Source: WTAW01 sp964406575
Lineage (GTDB): Bacteria; Acidobacteriota; Aminicenantia; Aminicenantales; Aminicenantaceae
Direction of reading: 5' to 3'
Length of the DNA stretch: 64,000 bases
Assembly: GCA_964406575.1 (NCBI GenBank)
Contig: CAYOSH010000021.1
Location: forward strand, 1-64,000
Positions within the stretch are counted from its first letter, which is position 1; every line of letters begins with the position of its first letter. The notes beneath the pieces were generated by a model. That model was not told where the DNA came from and ran no database searches. It worked only from the letters and a program-made list of their open reading frames with translations. Position numbers and translations under genes: made by a program. This document shows, one piece after another, positions 16,440 to 25,005 of this stretch.

Positions 16440-16629
16440 TTAAAATTATCCTTTATTCCGTTCCTTGCTTTATTAACCCATAGCCCACCGATTTTGTCAT
16501 CCGGTCCATTCAGGACACACCTTCATAACTTACCAGAAAAAGGGATGGAATGGTAGCCCTTCCGCAACCACGATGGATTGAAAAGTTTCGAGTGATAGGG
16601 AGTGCCAGAATCAAGGATATGGAAAAGCC

Positions 16630-17277
16630 TCAGTTCCTCCCAGAAGATTCGAAAAAAGGACACAGATGATTCAGGGAGCATCCGGAACACCGGGGTTTTC
16701 GCGCTTGGCAGACCGCTCTGCCGTGATTCACGAGCATGTAGTTGAAATCGATCCACTCTTCTTTCGGAATCAACGCCATCAAATCCTGCTCGATCTTGTC
16801 GGGAATGGTCTCTGCACTCAATCCCAATCTTCCTGAAAGCCGTTTGACATGCGTGTCTACAGCGATCCCTTCGGCCTTTTGGTACCCGCTGGAAAGCACG
16901 ATGTTTGCTGTTTTTCTCGCCACACCGGGAAGGGTGATCAGGTCATCCATGTTATCCGGGACTTGACCAGAAAAATCCTCGACGATCTTTCTGGACGCGC
17001 TGATGATACTCTTGGCTTTGTTCCGGAAAAAACCTGTAGGACGGATCTCCGCTTCCAGTTCTTCCCGATCGGCACGGGCAAAATCCAGAGCGGACTTGTA
17101 CTTTGCAAACAGCATGGGGGTGAGCTGATTGACTCGCTCATCCGTGCACTGGGCAGAGAGGATGGTTGCCACAAGGATCTCGAAGGGAGTGCGGAACGCG
17201 AGTGCCGTCCGGCTCTTTGGGTATGTGTGATGTAATATCCGGATGATCTCACCGATACGCTTCTCTGCACTCTCCAT
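16630..17277 (-). CDS. nth: Endonuclease III (DNA glycosylase/AP lyase)
   Basis: 215 residues. Removes oxidised pyrimidines and nicks abasic sites in base-excision repair. Helix-hairpin-helix segment LPGVARKTANIVL with the following catalytic Lys and Asp region (VDTHVKRLSGRLGL), and a C-terminal [4Fe-4S] loop with spacing Cys-x6-Cys-x2-Cys-x5-Cys (CQARKPRCSGCSLNHLC). I start at ATG 17277, which has AGGAG 7 bases upstream; a GTG 30 bases earlier is also open. Last gene of the minus-strand run that begins with the oxidoreductase at 24.4 kb. Confidence 0.96.
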   Translation of the reverse strand: MESAEKRIGEIIRILHHTYPKSRTALAFRTPFEILVATILSAQCTDERVNQLTPMLFAKYKSALDFARADREELEAEIRPTGFFRNKAKSIISASRKIVEDFSGQVPDNMDDLITLPGVARKTANIVLSSGYQKAEGIAVDTHVKRLSGRLGLSAETIPDKIEQDLMALIPKEEWIDFNYMLVNHGRAVCQARKPRCSGCSLNHLCPFFESSGRN

Positions 17278-17319
17278 TATGGTTCTCCTGGATTCAGGAA
17301 GTATCACCAGGGTGCTTTT

Positions 17320-18435
17320 CTAAGCGCCCAGTTCTTTACGGAGCTGAATAAATCGCAGAATATCCGTACGGCAGATGATCCCCTTGACTTGATCGCCATC
17401 CATCACGGGCACTTGATGGATCTCTTTTGCGGTCAGTTTGTTCAGGATATCACTGCCATCAGAATCGAGAGAAACAGCTTCCAGTTTATCGCGGGGCGTC
17501 ATGACTTCGGCTAGCGTAGTTTGTCCCCAGTTCTCACGCGGGACGGTTTTCACATCCTCCAAGCAAACGATCCCCTTCAAAACATCGCCATCCTGGACCA
17601 GAAACACGCGCTCTTTCTGTCGCAGGATGTACGCGTCGACCAGATCTTGGACCAAAAGTGTGCTGGGCACAGAGTGGAAGTCTTTGGTCATCAACTCTCG
17701 TGCGGTCACTCCTTTGAGCAGGGATTCAACCATCACCTGCTGGTATCCCCTGACAGCGGCACTGTGGAGAAACCAGCCAATAAAGACCAGCCAAAACCCG
17801 GAAAAGCTTCCTCTCAGAATCTGAAGAATCCCGACAAAGATCAGAAAAAAAGCCAATCCCTGGCCCACACGCGAAGCAATCTTTGTCGCCTTTTTCAGGT
17901 CTCCGGATATCTTCCAGATGATGGACCGCAAGACTCTTCCTCCATCCATGGGAAATCCCGGAAGGAGGTTAAAAACCGCCAGGATGATGTTGATCAATGC
18001 CAAATAGGAGACGACAGCTCCCAGGGTCTCGCTCAATCCTTTGAGTAAAAAAGAGAGGACGAAAGCCGTGATGCCAATGCCGAAACTCGTCAGAGGTCCT
18101 ACCAATGCCATAAAAAATTCTTGTGTCGGCTGTTTGGGCTCTTCGCTGATTTGCGCCACACCCCCCAGAATAAAAAGAGTGATACTTTTAACTTTCTCAC
18201 CCTGGGCAATGGCCACAAGCGAATGAGACAGCTCGTGGATCAGCACAGAACCAAAGATCAACAGACTTGTCAGCAGCCCGATCAGCCAATACTGGTAACT
18301 GGGCCAATCGGAAAACTTCTCAGGAAAATAAGACGAAGCCAGGGACCAAGTGAAGAGGATCAAGATGACAAACCAGCTGGAGTCAATACGGATCTCTATG
18401 CCTGCGATCTTTCCCACACGCCATGAATGATTCAT
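17320..18435 (-). CDS. Site-2 protease family membrane metalloprotease with two CBS domains
   Basis: 371 residues. Zinc site HELSH in a membrane segment near residue 65 and the second S2P motif NLLPGFPMDGGRVLRS near residue 158. Several other membrane segments precede a cytoplasmic tail of two CBS domains (VTARELMTKDFHSVPS..., LAEVMTPRDKLEAVS...). CBS domains often bind adenine nucleotides, so intramembrane proteolysis may respond to energy state (known of the family, not shown here). Substrate unknown. It begins 10 bases after nadA ends. Confidence 0.93.
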   Translation of the reverse strand: MNHSWRVGKIAGIEIRIDSSWFVILILFTWSLASSYFPEKFSDWPSYQYWLIGLLTSLLIFGSVLIHELSHSLVAIAQGEKVKSITLFILGGVAQISEEPKQPTQEFFMALVGPLTSFGIGITAFVLSFLLKGLSETLGAVVSYLALINIILAVFNLLPGFPMDGGRVLRSIIWKISGDLKKATKIASRVGQGLAFFLIFVGILQILRGSFSGFWLVFIGWFLHSAAVRGYQQVMVESLLKGVTARELMTKDFHSVPSTLLVQDLVDAYILRQKERVFLVQDGDVLKGIVCLEDVKTVPRENWGQTTLAEVMTPRDKLEAVSLDSDGSDILNKLTAKEIHQVPVMDGDQVKGIICRTDILRFIQLRKELGA

Positions 18436-18445
18436 TATGTTTTCC

Positions 18446-19354
18446 TCACACTATAGCAATCATTTTTTCGATGGCTCCCCTTGCCTTCCGGGCTATATCC
18501 TCGGGCACATCGATTCTAAAAACCATCTCTTCAAGCGACCATAGCACTTTCGGCAAACTTATTTTTTTCATGTTTGCGCAAATGGCATGATCCCTCAGGG
18601 GGATAAAACATGTCTTGGAATTGAGTTTCTTGAGGCGGTGAATAATCCCTTCTTCAGTTCCAAGAATGACATCTTTCTTATCTGTTAGCTGCGATTCTTT
18701 GACCATTTGCCCAGTGGATAAAACCTTATCGGCCAGATCTATGACTTCCGGGCGACACTCGGGGTGGACCCAAACCTCAGCTTCGGGGAAGAGAGCTCTT
18801 TTCTCCTGGACATCCCTTGCCCGAAACTTGTTGTGGACATAACAGTATCCATCCCAAGGAATGACTCTTTTCTCCGTAAAACGCGCCACATAGGCAGCCA
18901 GGTTCTTATCCGGAGCAAAAAGGATCGTATCATCCCGTATGGATTCAACCACTTTGAGAGCATTGGAGGATGTGCAGCAGATATCGCATTCGGCCTTGAC
19001 CTCTGCAGACGTGTTGACATAACAGACAACTTTTTTGCCGGGGTATTCCTTCTTCCACTGCCTCAACTCCGTAGCGGTGACCATGTCAGCCATGGGACAA
19101 CCGGCGTGGCTATCCGGGATTAGGACCGTTTTCCCAGGAGCCAGGATCGCAGCGGTCTCCGCCATGAAATGGACTCCGCAGAATACTATGACATCATTAT
19201 CCAGTTTTGCCGCTTTCCGGCTCAACTGCAAAGAGTCCCCGACAAAATCTGCGATGTCTTGCACATCCGGGATTTGGTAATTATGGGCGATAATGATTGC
19301 ATTCCGTTCGGCTTTCAACCGCTTTATTTTTTTGATGATCTCTTTTTTATCCAC
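18446..19354 (-). CDS. nadA: Quinolinate synthase NadA
   Basis: 302 residues. Condenses iminoaspartate with dihydroxyacetone phosphate to quinolinate in NAD synthesis, using a [4Fe-4S] cluster. Candidate cluster cysteines are seen in FCGVHFMAE, DICCTSSNA and DHAICANM, each in the expected block; IIAHNYQIPDVQDIADFVGDS is the family start. GTG start at 19354 with GAGAGG 9 bases before. No nadB or nadC nearby. It follows the iron-sulfur assembly genes after 166 bases, which is sensible for a cluster enzyme but may be incidental. Confidence 0.96.
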   Translation of the reverse strand: MDKKEIIKKIKRLKAERNAIIIAHNYQIPDVQDIADFVGDSLQLSRKAAKLDNDVIVFCGVHFMAETAAILAPGKTVLIPDSHAGCPMADMVTATELRQWKKEYPGKKVVCYVNTSAEVKAECDICCTSSNALKVVESIRDDTILFAPDKNLAAYVARFTEKRVIPWDGYCYVHNKFRARDVQEKRALFPEAEVWVHPECRPEVIDLADKVLSTGQMVKESQLTDKKDVILGTEEGIIHRLKKLNSKTCFIPLRDHAICANMKKISLPKVLWSLEEMVFRIDVPEDIARKARGAIEKMIAIV

Positions 19355-19520
19355 GGTTTATTACCTCTCATCCACAGGATGTCTATCCAAATCTATGATT
19401 GTACGAATACTTATTTACGTAATTATGTGCCCCAATCGTGTGCTTGAGAAAACCGCAATTACCAATGGGGACACTCCTCATTCTGTTCTTGATGAATTCG
19501 GATCGGTAGAACCTCGCCCA

Positions 19521-19754
19521 TCAATCTTTGACCTTTTTTACATAGACTTTGTAGATCTCACCATCCTCTTCCATCCCCAGATACTCTTGCCCCGTCTGCC
19601 GACACCAAGCCGGCATATCTTCTTTGATCCCCTCATCCGTTGAGAGGACAGCGAGTACCTGACCTTTTTCAAGCTCCTTGATCTTTTTAGCTGTTTGAAT
19701 GATGGGCATGGGACAAAGAAGACCGAAACAATCCAGTATTTCATCGGCGTGCAT
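19521..19754 (-). CDS. TusA/SirA-like sulfur-carrier protein
   Basis: 77 residues. The N-terminal DCFGLLCPMPI contains the CPxP motif whose Cys carries persulfide in TusA. The remaining beta-alpha-beta-alpha pattern ending EIYKVYVKKV fits. The ATG at 19754 has GAGGGG upstream; the frame is open much further (to 20018) but that part is antisense-like to the iscU tail and has no TusA similarity. Last gene of the Nfu-IscS-IscU-TusA run. TusA proteins accept sulfur from IscS and pass it on; since the IscS here looks unable to bind PLP, the direction and source of sulfur are open. Confidence 0.88.
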   Translation of the reverse strand: MHADEILDCFGLLCPMPIIQTAKKIKELEKGQVLAVLSTDEGIKEDMPAWCRQTGQEYLGMEEDGEIYKVYVKKVKD

Positions 19755-19836
19755 GATATTCCCCTCTCTTCCGAAAAAACTAACGGGCCAACACAAACAT
19801 TCGTCCTTGAAAAAACATTCGACGCCAGATGACCAG

Positions 19837-20406
19837 TTACACCCGGACCTTCGTTGCGCCGCAATGGAGGCACTTATCTTCGTCTTTGCGGAGCACATTG
19901 CCGCACTCATCGCATCTGTCGAGCTCGACCTGACAAGTGTGACAGGCCTCCTCCATCCCTTCAACAGGTCCATCACAATAAGGACAGGAAAATTTTCCCG
20001 TGTCTCCTGCTTTGACATCTTCGGTTTTTTCAGGGGCTTTCTTTTTCTCTCTGAAGTTTTCTATTGCCTCATGCAATGCATCCGCTCCTAAGTTCGAGCA
20101 GTGAAGTTTGTTTTTCGGCAACCCATCCAACTCTTCGGCAACATCGTCGTTGGTTATGGCCATCGCTTCCTCCAGAGTCTTTCCTTTGGCCATCTCACTG
20201 ACCATGCTGGATACGGCTATAGCCGCACCGCAACCGAAGGTTTTAAACTTGACATCCTCAATCCTGTTGTCCTTGACTTTGATATAGAACTCCATCATGT
20301 CGCCACAGACAGGGTTCCCGACTTTACCGACGCCATCGGCATCCTCGATCGTCCCCACATTCCGGGGATTCTGAAAATGATCCATCACTTTTTCGCTATA
20401 AATCAT
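19837..20406 (-). CDS. iscU: IscU/NifU-type Fe-S scaffold with C-terminal zinc-ribbon domain
   Basis: 189 residues. Residues 1-125 are an IscU scaffold with all three cluster cysteines (NPVCGDMMEF, FKTFGCGAAIAVSS, KLHCSNLGADAL) and the conserved Asp after the first. The HscA-binding LPPVK motif reads LPKNK, and no hscA/hscB is in sight. After a charged linker (EKKKAPEKTEDVKAGD) the C-terminal 50 residues carry four CxxC pairs (CPYC, CHTC, CDEC, CLHC), a double zinc ribbon or rubredoxin-like knuckle not found in E. coli IscU. Starts 4 bases after the IscS-like gene. Confidence 0.92.
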   Translation of the reverse strand: MIYSEKVMDHFQNPRNVGTIEDADGVGKVGNPVCGDMMEFYIKVKDNRIEDVKFKTFGCGAAIAVSSMVSEMAKGKTLEEAMAITNDDVAEELDGLPKNKLHCSNLGADALHEAIENFREKKKAPEKTEDVKAGDTGKFSCPYCDGPVEGMEEACHTCQVELDRCDECGNVLRKDEDKCLHCGATKVRV

Positions 20407-20410
20407 AATA

Positions 20411-21583
20411 TCACTCCTCGTGTTGTTTCGGATAAAGGGGAGACATTTGTCTCAACCTCTCTATGATCTCTGGGAAAACTTCGAAAAGATAATCGATATC
20501 TTCAGAAGTGTTCTGGTCCACCAGGCTGAAAACCAAAGATCCTTGTGCTATCGCATGGTCGAAGCCCATGGCCAGGAGGACATGGGAAGCCTTTAACGCT
20601 CGGGACGTGCAGGCAGACCCGCTGGCTGCGGCAATGCCCTTCATATCCAGGTTCAAAAGCATGGCTTCGCCCTCGATGAATTCCACACAAAAACTGGCGT
20701 GGTGAGGAAGCCTGTTTTCAGGATGACCCGTAAGAATCACATGGTCTACGTCTTGTCTCATGCGATGAATGATTGTGTCTCTCAAGGGTTTGACTTTCTC
20801 AGTCCGTTCCTGCAATTCCTTCAGCGCGATTTCGGCAGCCTTTCCCAGCCCGACTATGCCTGAGATGTTTTCTGAACCTGCCCGTTTGCCGCCCTCTTGG
20901 ATACCCCCATCTATATAGGGAAGGCAGCGTGTTCCTTTTTTGAGGAAGAGGGCCGCACTACCCGTGGGACCATAAAACTGATTGCCGGCAAGGCTCAGCG
21001 CATCCACATCCAGTGTTTTCACGCTGACGGGGATATTCCCCACAGCATCCACAGCATCCGTGTGACATGGCACACCTTTCTCGTGGCAGACTTTAGCAAC
21101 GTCTGCCACAGGTTCTATCGTACCCACTTCGCCATTAGCCAGCATGAGAGAAACAAGGATAGTTTCTGGAGTGATGGCCTTCCTCACATCTTCAGGGTCA
21201 ACAAGCCCATAACGGTCCACGGGGACCTCTGTGACAGAGAATCCGGATTTTTCCAGGCTTTTCACTGAATGCAAAACGGATTGATGCTCCACCGCAGAGA
21301 CCACGATATTTTTCCCCCTGGCCTTCTGAGCCAGAGCCATTCCTTTAATGGCAAAGTTGTTCGACTCAGAACCGCTGGAGGTGAAAAAAACTTCCTCGGT
21401 TTCAGCATCGATCAATTGGGCGACTTTTTGGCGAGCATCCTCAATAGCGCTTGCAGTCTCCTGACCATAAGAATGAAGGCTCTGGGGATTTCCGTAAAAT
21501 TCCTTCAAATAGGGAAACATAGCTTCCGCAACCCGAGGATCTAAAGGAGTGGATGCGATGTGGTCAAAATATACTCTTCTCAT
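20411..21583 (-). CDS. IscS/NifS-like cysteine desulfurase homologue lacking the PLP lysine
   Basis: 390 residues, full length, reading frame intact. Normal IscS forms a Schiff base between PLP and Lys in a SGHK motif; here residues 198-204 read LAGNQFY, with Asn201 for His and Gln202 (codon CAG) for Lys. Compared with E. coli IscS, the PLP-contact Asn155 is Gly151, Gln183 is Asp179, and the Arg of the IRFSLGR motif is Val351. Kept are His100, Asp176 and the persulfide loop SGSACTS with Cys325. ATG at 21583 with GGGAG upstream. An Archaeoglobus IscS with the same lysine lost has been described (memory). It lies between Nfu and IscU, so it probably still binds IscU, perhaps as a sulfide- or persulfide-handling partner. 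Confidence 0.9.
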   Translation of the reverse strand: MRRVYFDHIASTPLDPRVAEAMFPYLKEFYGNPQSLHSYGQETASAIEDARQKVAQLIDAETEEVFFTSSGSESNNFAIKGMALAQKARGKNIVVSAVEHQSVLHSVKSLEKSGFSVTEVPVDRYGLVDPEDVRKAITPETILVSLMLANGEVGTIEPVADVAKVCHEKGVPCHTDAVDAVGNIPVSVKTLDVDALSLAGNQFYGPTGSAALFLKKGTRCLPYIDGGIQEGGKRAGSENISGIVGLGKAAEIALKELQERTEKVKPLRDTIIHRMRQDVDHVILTGHPENRLPHHASFCVEFIEGEAMLLNLDMKGIAAASGSACTSRALKASHVLLAMGFDHAIAQGSLVFSLVDQNTSEDIDYLFEVFPEIIERLRQMSPLYPKQHEE

Positions 21584-21606
21584 GGAATCGCTCCCTGCTC
21601 TTGCGC

Positions 21607-21825
21607 CTAAACCGATACAACTTCTGTGATCTCGGGAATTTCCTGCTTCAAGAGTCTTTCGATGCCCATCTTTAATGTCATCTGGGACATCGGACAACCG
21701 CCGCAAGCACCGGTCAATTTGACTTTCACCACTCCGTCTTCGACATCCACGAGTTCCACATTCCCTCCGTCAGCTATGAGGGAAGGGCGGATTTTATCTA
21801 ATGCCTTTTCGACTTTTTCTCTCAT
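21607..21825 (-). CDS. Nfu-type iron-sulfur carrier (NifU C-terminal domain)
   Basis: 72 residues, a stand-alone NifU C-terminal domain. The ADGGNVELVDVEDGVVKVKLTGACGGCPMSQMTLKMGIE pattern with its CGGC (CxxC) is diagnostic; two subunits share a [4Fe-4S] cluster for delivery to target enzymes. AAAGGAG precedes the ATG. First of the four Fe-S genes, 43 bases after the oxidoreductase beta subunit and 23 before the IscS-like gene. A TAAAAT at 21849-21844 (minus strand) may be a -10 element but lacks a clear -35. Confidence 0.94.
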   Translation of the reverse strand: MREKVEKALDKIRPSLIADGGNVELVDVEDGVVKVKLTGACGGCPMSQMTLKMGIERLLKQEIPEITEVVSV

Positions 21826-21868
21826 TGTGATAATCTCCTTTAAATTTTATGTTTCACCAACCGCTGGA

Positions 21869-22723
21869 TCACTCAAAATCCTCCATCAGCGCCTTGAGTT
21901 TTTTTGCATCAACGTCCAGCTCAAGCAACCCGATGGGTCTATCACTGGGCAAACTCAAGTCGTCAAAGGACGGCTGTTCTTTTCGATATAACAATCCTAT
22001 CGGGATCTTGCTCTTGTCCATGAGCGCTTCCAGCGCTGTTGTTCTATCTTCAGCGCGATAATGTGTGCTGTCATCCATGTATACAACATTTTCCTTGAAC
22101 CATTTGGTATTGTTTATTTTGTTGTGTGTGACACAGGGACTCAGCACTTCGATCAAGGAAAAACCATTGTGTGTTATGCCTTTTGTGATCAAAGATGTCA
22201 AATGTTTGGGATCACCCGAGAATCCTCGGGCTACAAACGTGGCCCCCGAAATGATGGCCAGTAATGGTCCATCTAACGGCATCTCTTTAGAACCGAATGG
22301 CGAAGAAACCGACACATAGCCTTTTTGGCTCGTGGGAGAAGTTTGACCTTGTGTTAATCCGTACACACGATTGTTCACAACAATACAAGTGATATTGACA
22401 TTTCTTCGGCAGGCATGGATGAAATGGCCTATACCTATGGAATAGGCATCCCCATCCCCGCTCACAGCCAGGACTGTCAAGCTTGAATTAGAGAGCCTGA
22501 TACCGGTAGCAACAGGGAGGGCTCTCCCGTGCAGTCCATGGAATCCATAGCTATTGAAATAATTGTTGAGCCGGCCATGGCAGCCGATCCCGGTCACGAT
22601 TACCACTTGCTCCGGGGGAATTTGAAGTGAAACAGCAGCCTGCTTCAGTGCGGCAAAGAGGCCATAAATACCACACCCCCGGCACCAAGTCGGATCATTG
22701 AGATGGTATTTATCCTCTTTCAT
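21869..22723 (-). CDS. 2-oxoacid:ferredoxin oxidoreductase beta subunit
   Basis: 284 residues. The thiamine-diphosphate subunit: WCRGCGIYG near the N-terminus (cluster Cys), GIGCHGR, and the ThDP motif GDGDAYSIGIGHFIHACRRN...VNNRVYGLTQGQTSPTS. It decarboxylates a 2-oxoacid to acyl-CoA, reducing ferredoxin. GGAGG precedes the ATG at 22723, which overlaps the alpha stop (ATGA). Substrate (pyruvate, 2-oxoglutarate or branched-chain) cannot be fixed; the two-gene KorAB-like layout slightly favours 2-oxoglutarate. Confidence 0.93.
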   Translation of the reverse strand: MKEDKYHLNDPTWCRGCGIYGLFAALKQAAVSLQIPPEQVVIVTGIGCHGRLNNYFNSYGFHGLHGRALPVATGIRLSNSSLTVLAVSGDGDAYSIGIGHFIHACRRNVNITCIVVNNRVYGLTQGQTSPTSQKGYVSVSSPFGSKEMPLDGPLLAIISGATFVARGFSGDPKHLTSLITKGITHNGFSLIEVLSPCVTHNKINNTKWFKENVVYMDDSTHYRAEDRTTALEALMDKSKIPIGLLYRKEQPSFDDLSLPSDRPIGLLELDVDAKKLKALMEDFE

Positions 22724-24465
22724 TGTTTCAGTGCCTCCAGGATGCTCTCTGTGATCTCGATGGGTCTGAAGGTGTGACCAGAATATTTCGTTATCTTTCG
22801 CACATGGGAACACTCGATCCCCTGACCCTGGATCAATCCATGCAACTGCCCGGAGTAATTGTTCTCTACAACAAATACCTCGTCGCAGCTCTCCATGAAC
22901 TCTTTGACTTCTGACGCAGAAAAGGGCCAGAGAGTGCGGATCTGCAGATACTTGCAGGGGACTCCCTTATCCTCGAGCTGATCCATCGCTTCTCTTATCG
23001 GCCAAACAGTGGACCCGAATCCGATGATCCCAACACAGGCCTCTTTCTTTCCCCAAAAAACGGGAGGAATGACATCATTGATGGCACTTTTCAGTTTTTT
23101 CATCCGCTTGTCCATCATTTTGATGCGGGTCTCTTCGTCTTCATCACGGTAGCCTTTCTGGTCATGTTCGTTCCCCTCCACCATATGAATTCCATTTTTC
23201 ATGGAGGGAACGGCTCGGGGCGAGATGCCATTTTCCGTAAACTTATACCTTTTGTAATCCTCCATCTTGAGGAGATCTGCCTGAGAGAGAAGCATTCCCC
23301 TGTCAATAACGACATGAGAAAAATCGAACGTCTCTACTGTGTAAAAATTCTGTCCGTAGTTTTGCTCTGTGAGCAAAATCACCGGACACTGATATTTTTC
23401 AGCAAGATTGAACGCGTCGGCCATAAAGTAAAAACACTCTTCGATGGTTCCGGGAGAGAGGACGATCCGGGGGAAATCTCCGTGAGCCCCGAAAACCCAT
23501 TGATTCAAGTCGGATTGTTCTGGCCTCGTGGGTAGACCAGTACTCGGTCCTACCCTCTGCACATGTGCAATAACGAGAGGGATCTCTGCCATCCCGGCCA
23601 GACTGAAAGCTTCCATCATTAAGGATGCTCCGGGTCCTGAGGTCGCGGTCATCGACCGAACTCCCGCATAGGCAGCGCCCAGAGCCATGTTTATTGCTGC
23701 GATCTCATCCTCTGTCTGGACAACCAGACCATTAAACGTGTGGATATGTTTGATAAGCCACTGCCAGATCTCAGTCGCCGGGCAGATCGGATAGGCGGCA
23801 AAGAATCGGCATCCAGCTGCGAGAGATCCCAAGGCAACGGCTTCATCACCGGCAATAAAGAGCCTATCGATATCAGGCCTCTTCACAAGAGTATGCTTCT
23901 CTTCTTTCTTGACAATCTTTTCCGCCTCATCGCACCCAAATATTACAGCTTGTATGTTCTTCTGAACAACTTCTTCCCCTTTTTTGCTGAGAAAAACTTC
24001 GGTCAACACCTCATCGATGATCTTCAGGTCCAGGTCCAGGATGTAGCACAGACCTCCCAGGAGGATCGTATTCTTGAAGATCTCGCTCCCCAAGTTCTTT
24101 TTCGCCATTTCCCTCATCGGAAATTTGTGGAAGGTCCGACCTTTTTTTTGGGAAAGCCGGATACTCTCAGTCACCCCTCCCTCGCAGAGGACAATCCCAT
24201 CCTCAGCAATAGCGCTGATGTGTCTGAGAATAGAGTCGCAATCAAAAGCCATGAGCACATCGATGGCATCGCCTCGGTTGTAGATCTTGGAGAGGCTCGC
24301 CCGGATGGTGTAGTTCGTGGCTTCGCCCCGGATGTTTGACGGGAAATCTCTATAGGTAACGACCTCCCACCCTTGCCGTTTCAGGATCTTTCCAAGAACG
24401 TTCCCCGTAAAAAGGACACCATCCCCGGCGTGTCCGGCTATCATGATTTGGATATCGTCGATCAT
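22720..24465 (-). CDS. 2-oxoacid:ferredoxin oxidoreductase, fused gamma-alpha subunit
   Basis: 581 residues. Residues 1-190 are the gamma domain (IMIAGHAGDGVLFTGNVLGKIL...YRDFPSNIRGEATNYTIR); residues 200-580 the alpha domain with the ThDP pyrimidine-binding region (FAAYPICPATEIWQWL, QTEDEIAAINMALGAAYAG, SGPGASLM) and a transketolase-C-like end. No ferredoxin (delta) domain is present. Forms the enzyme with the overlapping beta gene. Upstream, 24466-24684 contains a TATACT -10-like element but no clear -35 and no gene. Confidence 0.93.
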   Translation of the reverse strand: MIDDIQIMIAGHAGDGVLFTGNVLGKILKRQGWEVVTYRDFPSNIRGEATNYTIRASLSKIYNRGDAIDVLMAFDCDSILRHISAIAEDGIVLCEGGVTESIRLSQKKGRTFHKFPMREMAKKNLGSEIFKNTILLGGLCYILDLDLKIIDEVLTEVFLSKKGEEVVQKNIQAVIFGCDEAEKIVKKEEKHTLVKRPDIDRLFIAGDEAVALGSLAAGCRFFAAYPICPATEIWQWLIKHIHTFNGLVVQTEDEIAAINMALGAAYAGVRSMTATSGPGASLMMEAFSLAGMAEIPLVIAHVQRVGPSTGLPTRPEQSDLNQWVFGAHGDFPRIVLSPGTIEECFYFMADAFNLAEKYQCPVILLTEQNYGQNFYTVETFDFSHVVIDRGMLLSQADLLKMEDYKRYKFTENGISPRAVPSMKNGIHMVEGNEHDQKGYRDEDEETRIKMMDKRMKKLKSAINDVIPPVFWGKKEACVGIIGFGSTVWPIREAMDQLEDKGVPCKYLQIRTLWPFSASEVKEFMESCDEVFVVENNYSGQLHGLIQGQGIECSHVRKITKYSGHTFRPIEITESILEALKQ

Positions 24466-24684
24466 CTGGCTTTGTTATGCTGAATTCTTATAAAAACACC
24501 CGAAATAGTATAACATTTATTCTCTCAATTCCAGCAAAATCAAAGAGTGAACGGGCAAAATCTATAGCGCTCATCTTATAGGGAAGGAAAACCTCTGAAG
24601 GAAACAGTTTCCATCATTATTGAAGGATTTCTCAGGGAGAATTCCTTCTCTTCTCTGTACCGTGAATCTTTAACGAACTCTCGA

Positions 24685-24960
24685 TCAGGCAGCCTTTCTT
24701 GTTTTCATGGGCTTGTCACAGCAGAGGATGACATGCTCTTCCACACAACCGCAATATTCATCGACAACCAATCGAAAGCCGCACACCCTGCATTCATAAC
24801 CCAGACCTTTCTGAGCCTTTGCCGGCATTTTTTTCTTGACTCCAGTTTTTATCGATTTCTTTGGAGCCGACTTGGTCGTTTTTTTCTTGACTGTGGCTCT
24901 GGCCGCTTTCTTTGGAGCTGTTTTTTTGGTGGCTTTTGCTTTGGTTTTTTTCGCTGGCAT
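24685..24960 (-). CDS. Small basic protein: histone-H1-like Lys/Ala tail plus zinc ribbon
   Basis: 91 residues. Residues 1-50 are almost only Lys, Ala, Thr, Pro and Ser in H1-like repeats (KKTAPKKAARATVKKKTTKS), strongly positive and likely disordered. Residues 54-86 form a compact ribbon: YECRVCGF, DEYCGCVEEH, ILCCDKP. GGGAGG stands about 9 bases before the ATG. A nucleoid- or RNA-binding role is plausible from the tail; the ribbon could bind zinc. Reads as monocistronic, with a TATAAT at 25005-25000 upstream. Confidence 0.82.
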   Translation of the reverse strand: MPAKKTKAKATKKTAPKKAARATVKKKTTKSAPKKSIKTGVKKKMPAKAQKGLGYECRVCGFRLVVDEYCGCVEEHVILCCDKPMKTRKAA

Positions 24961-24999
24961 TTATGACCTCCCGTTACGTTTGGATGTTGTTCACGTTAA

Positions 25000-25005
25000 A
25001 TTATA
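25000..25005 (-). promoter_or_regulatory. -10 element for the H1-like gene
   Basis: TATAAT on the minus strand about 40 bases before the ATG at 24960. No good -35 at normal spacing; TTGACT is 23 bases away. The rest of 25006-25215 shows nothing I can name. Confidence 0.4.
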
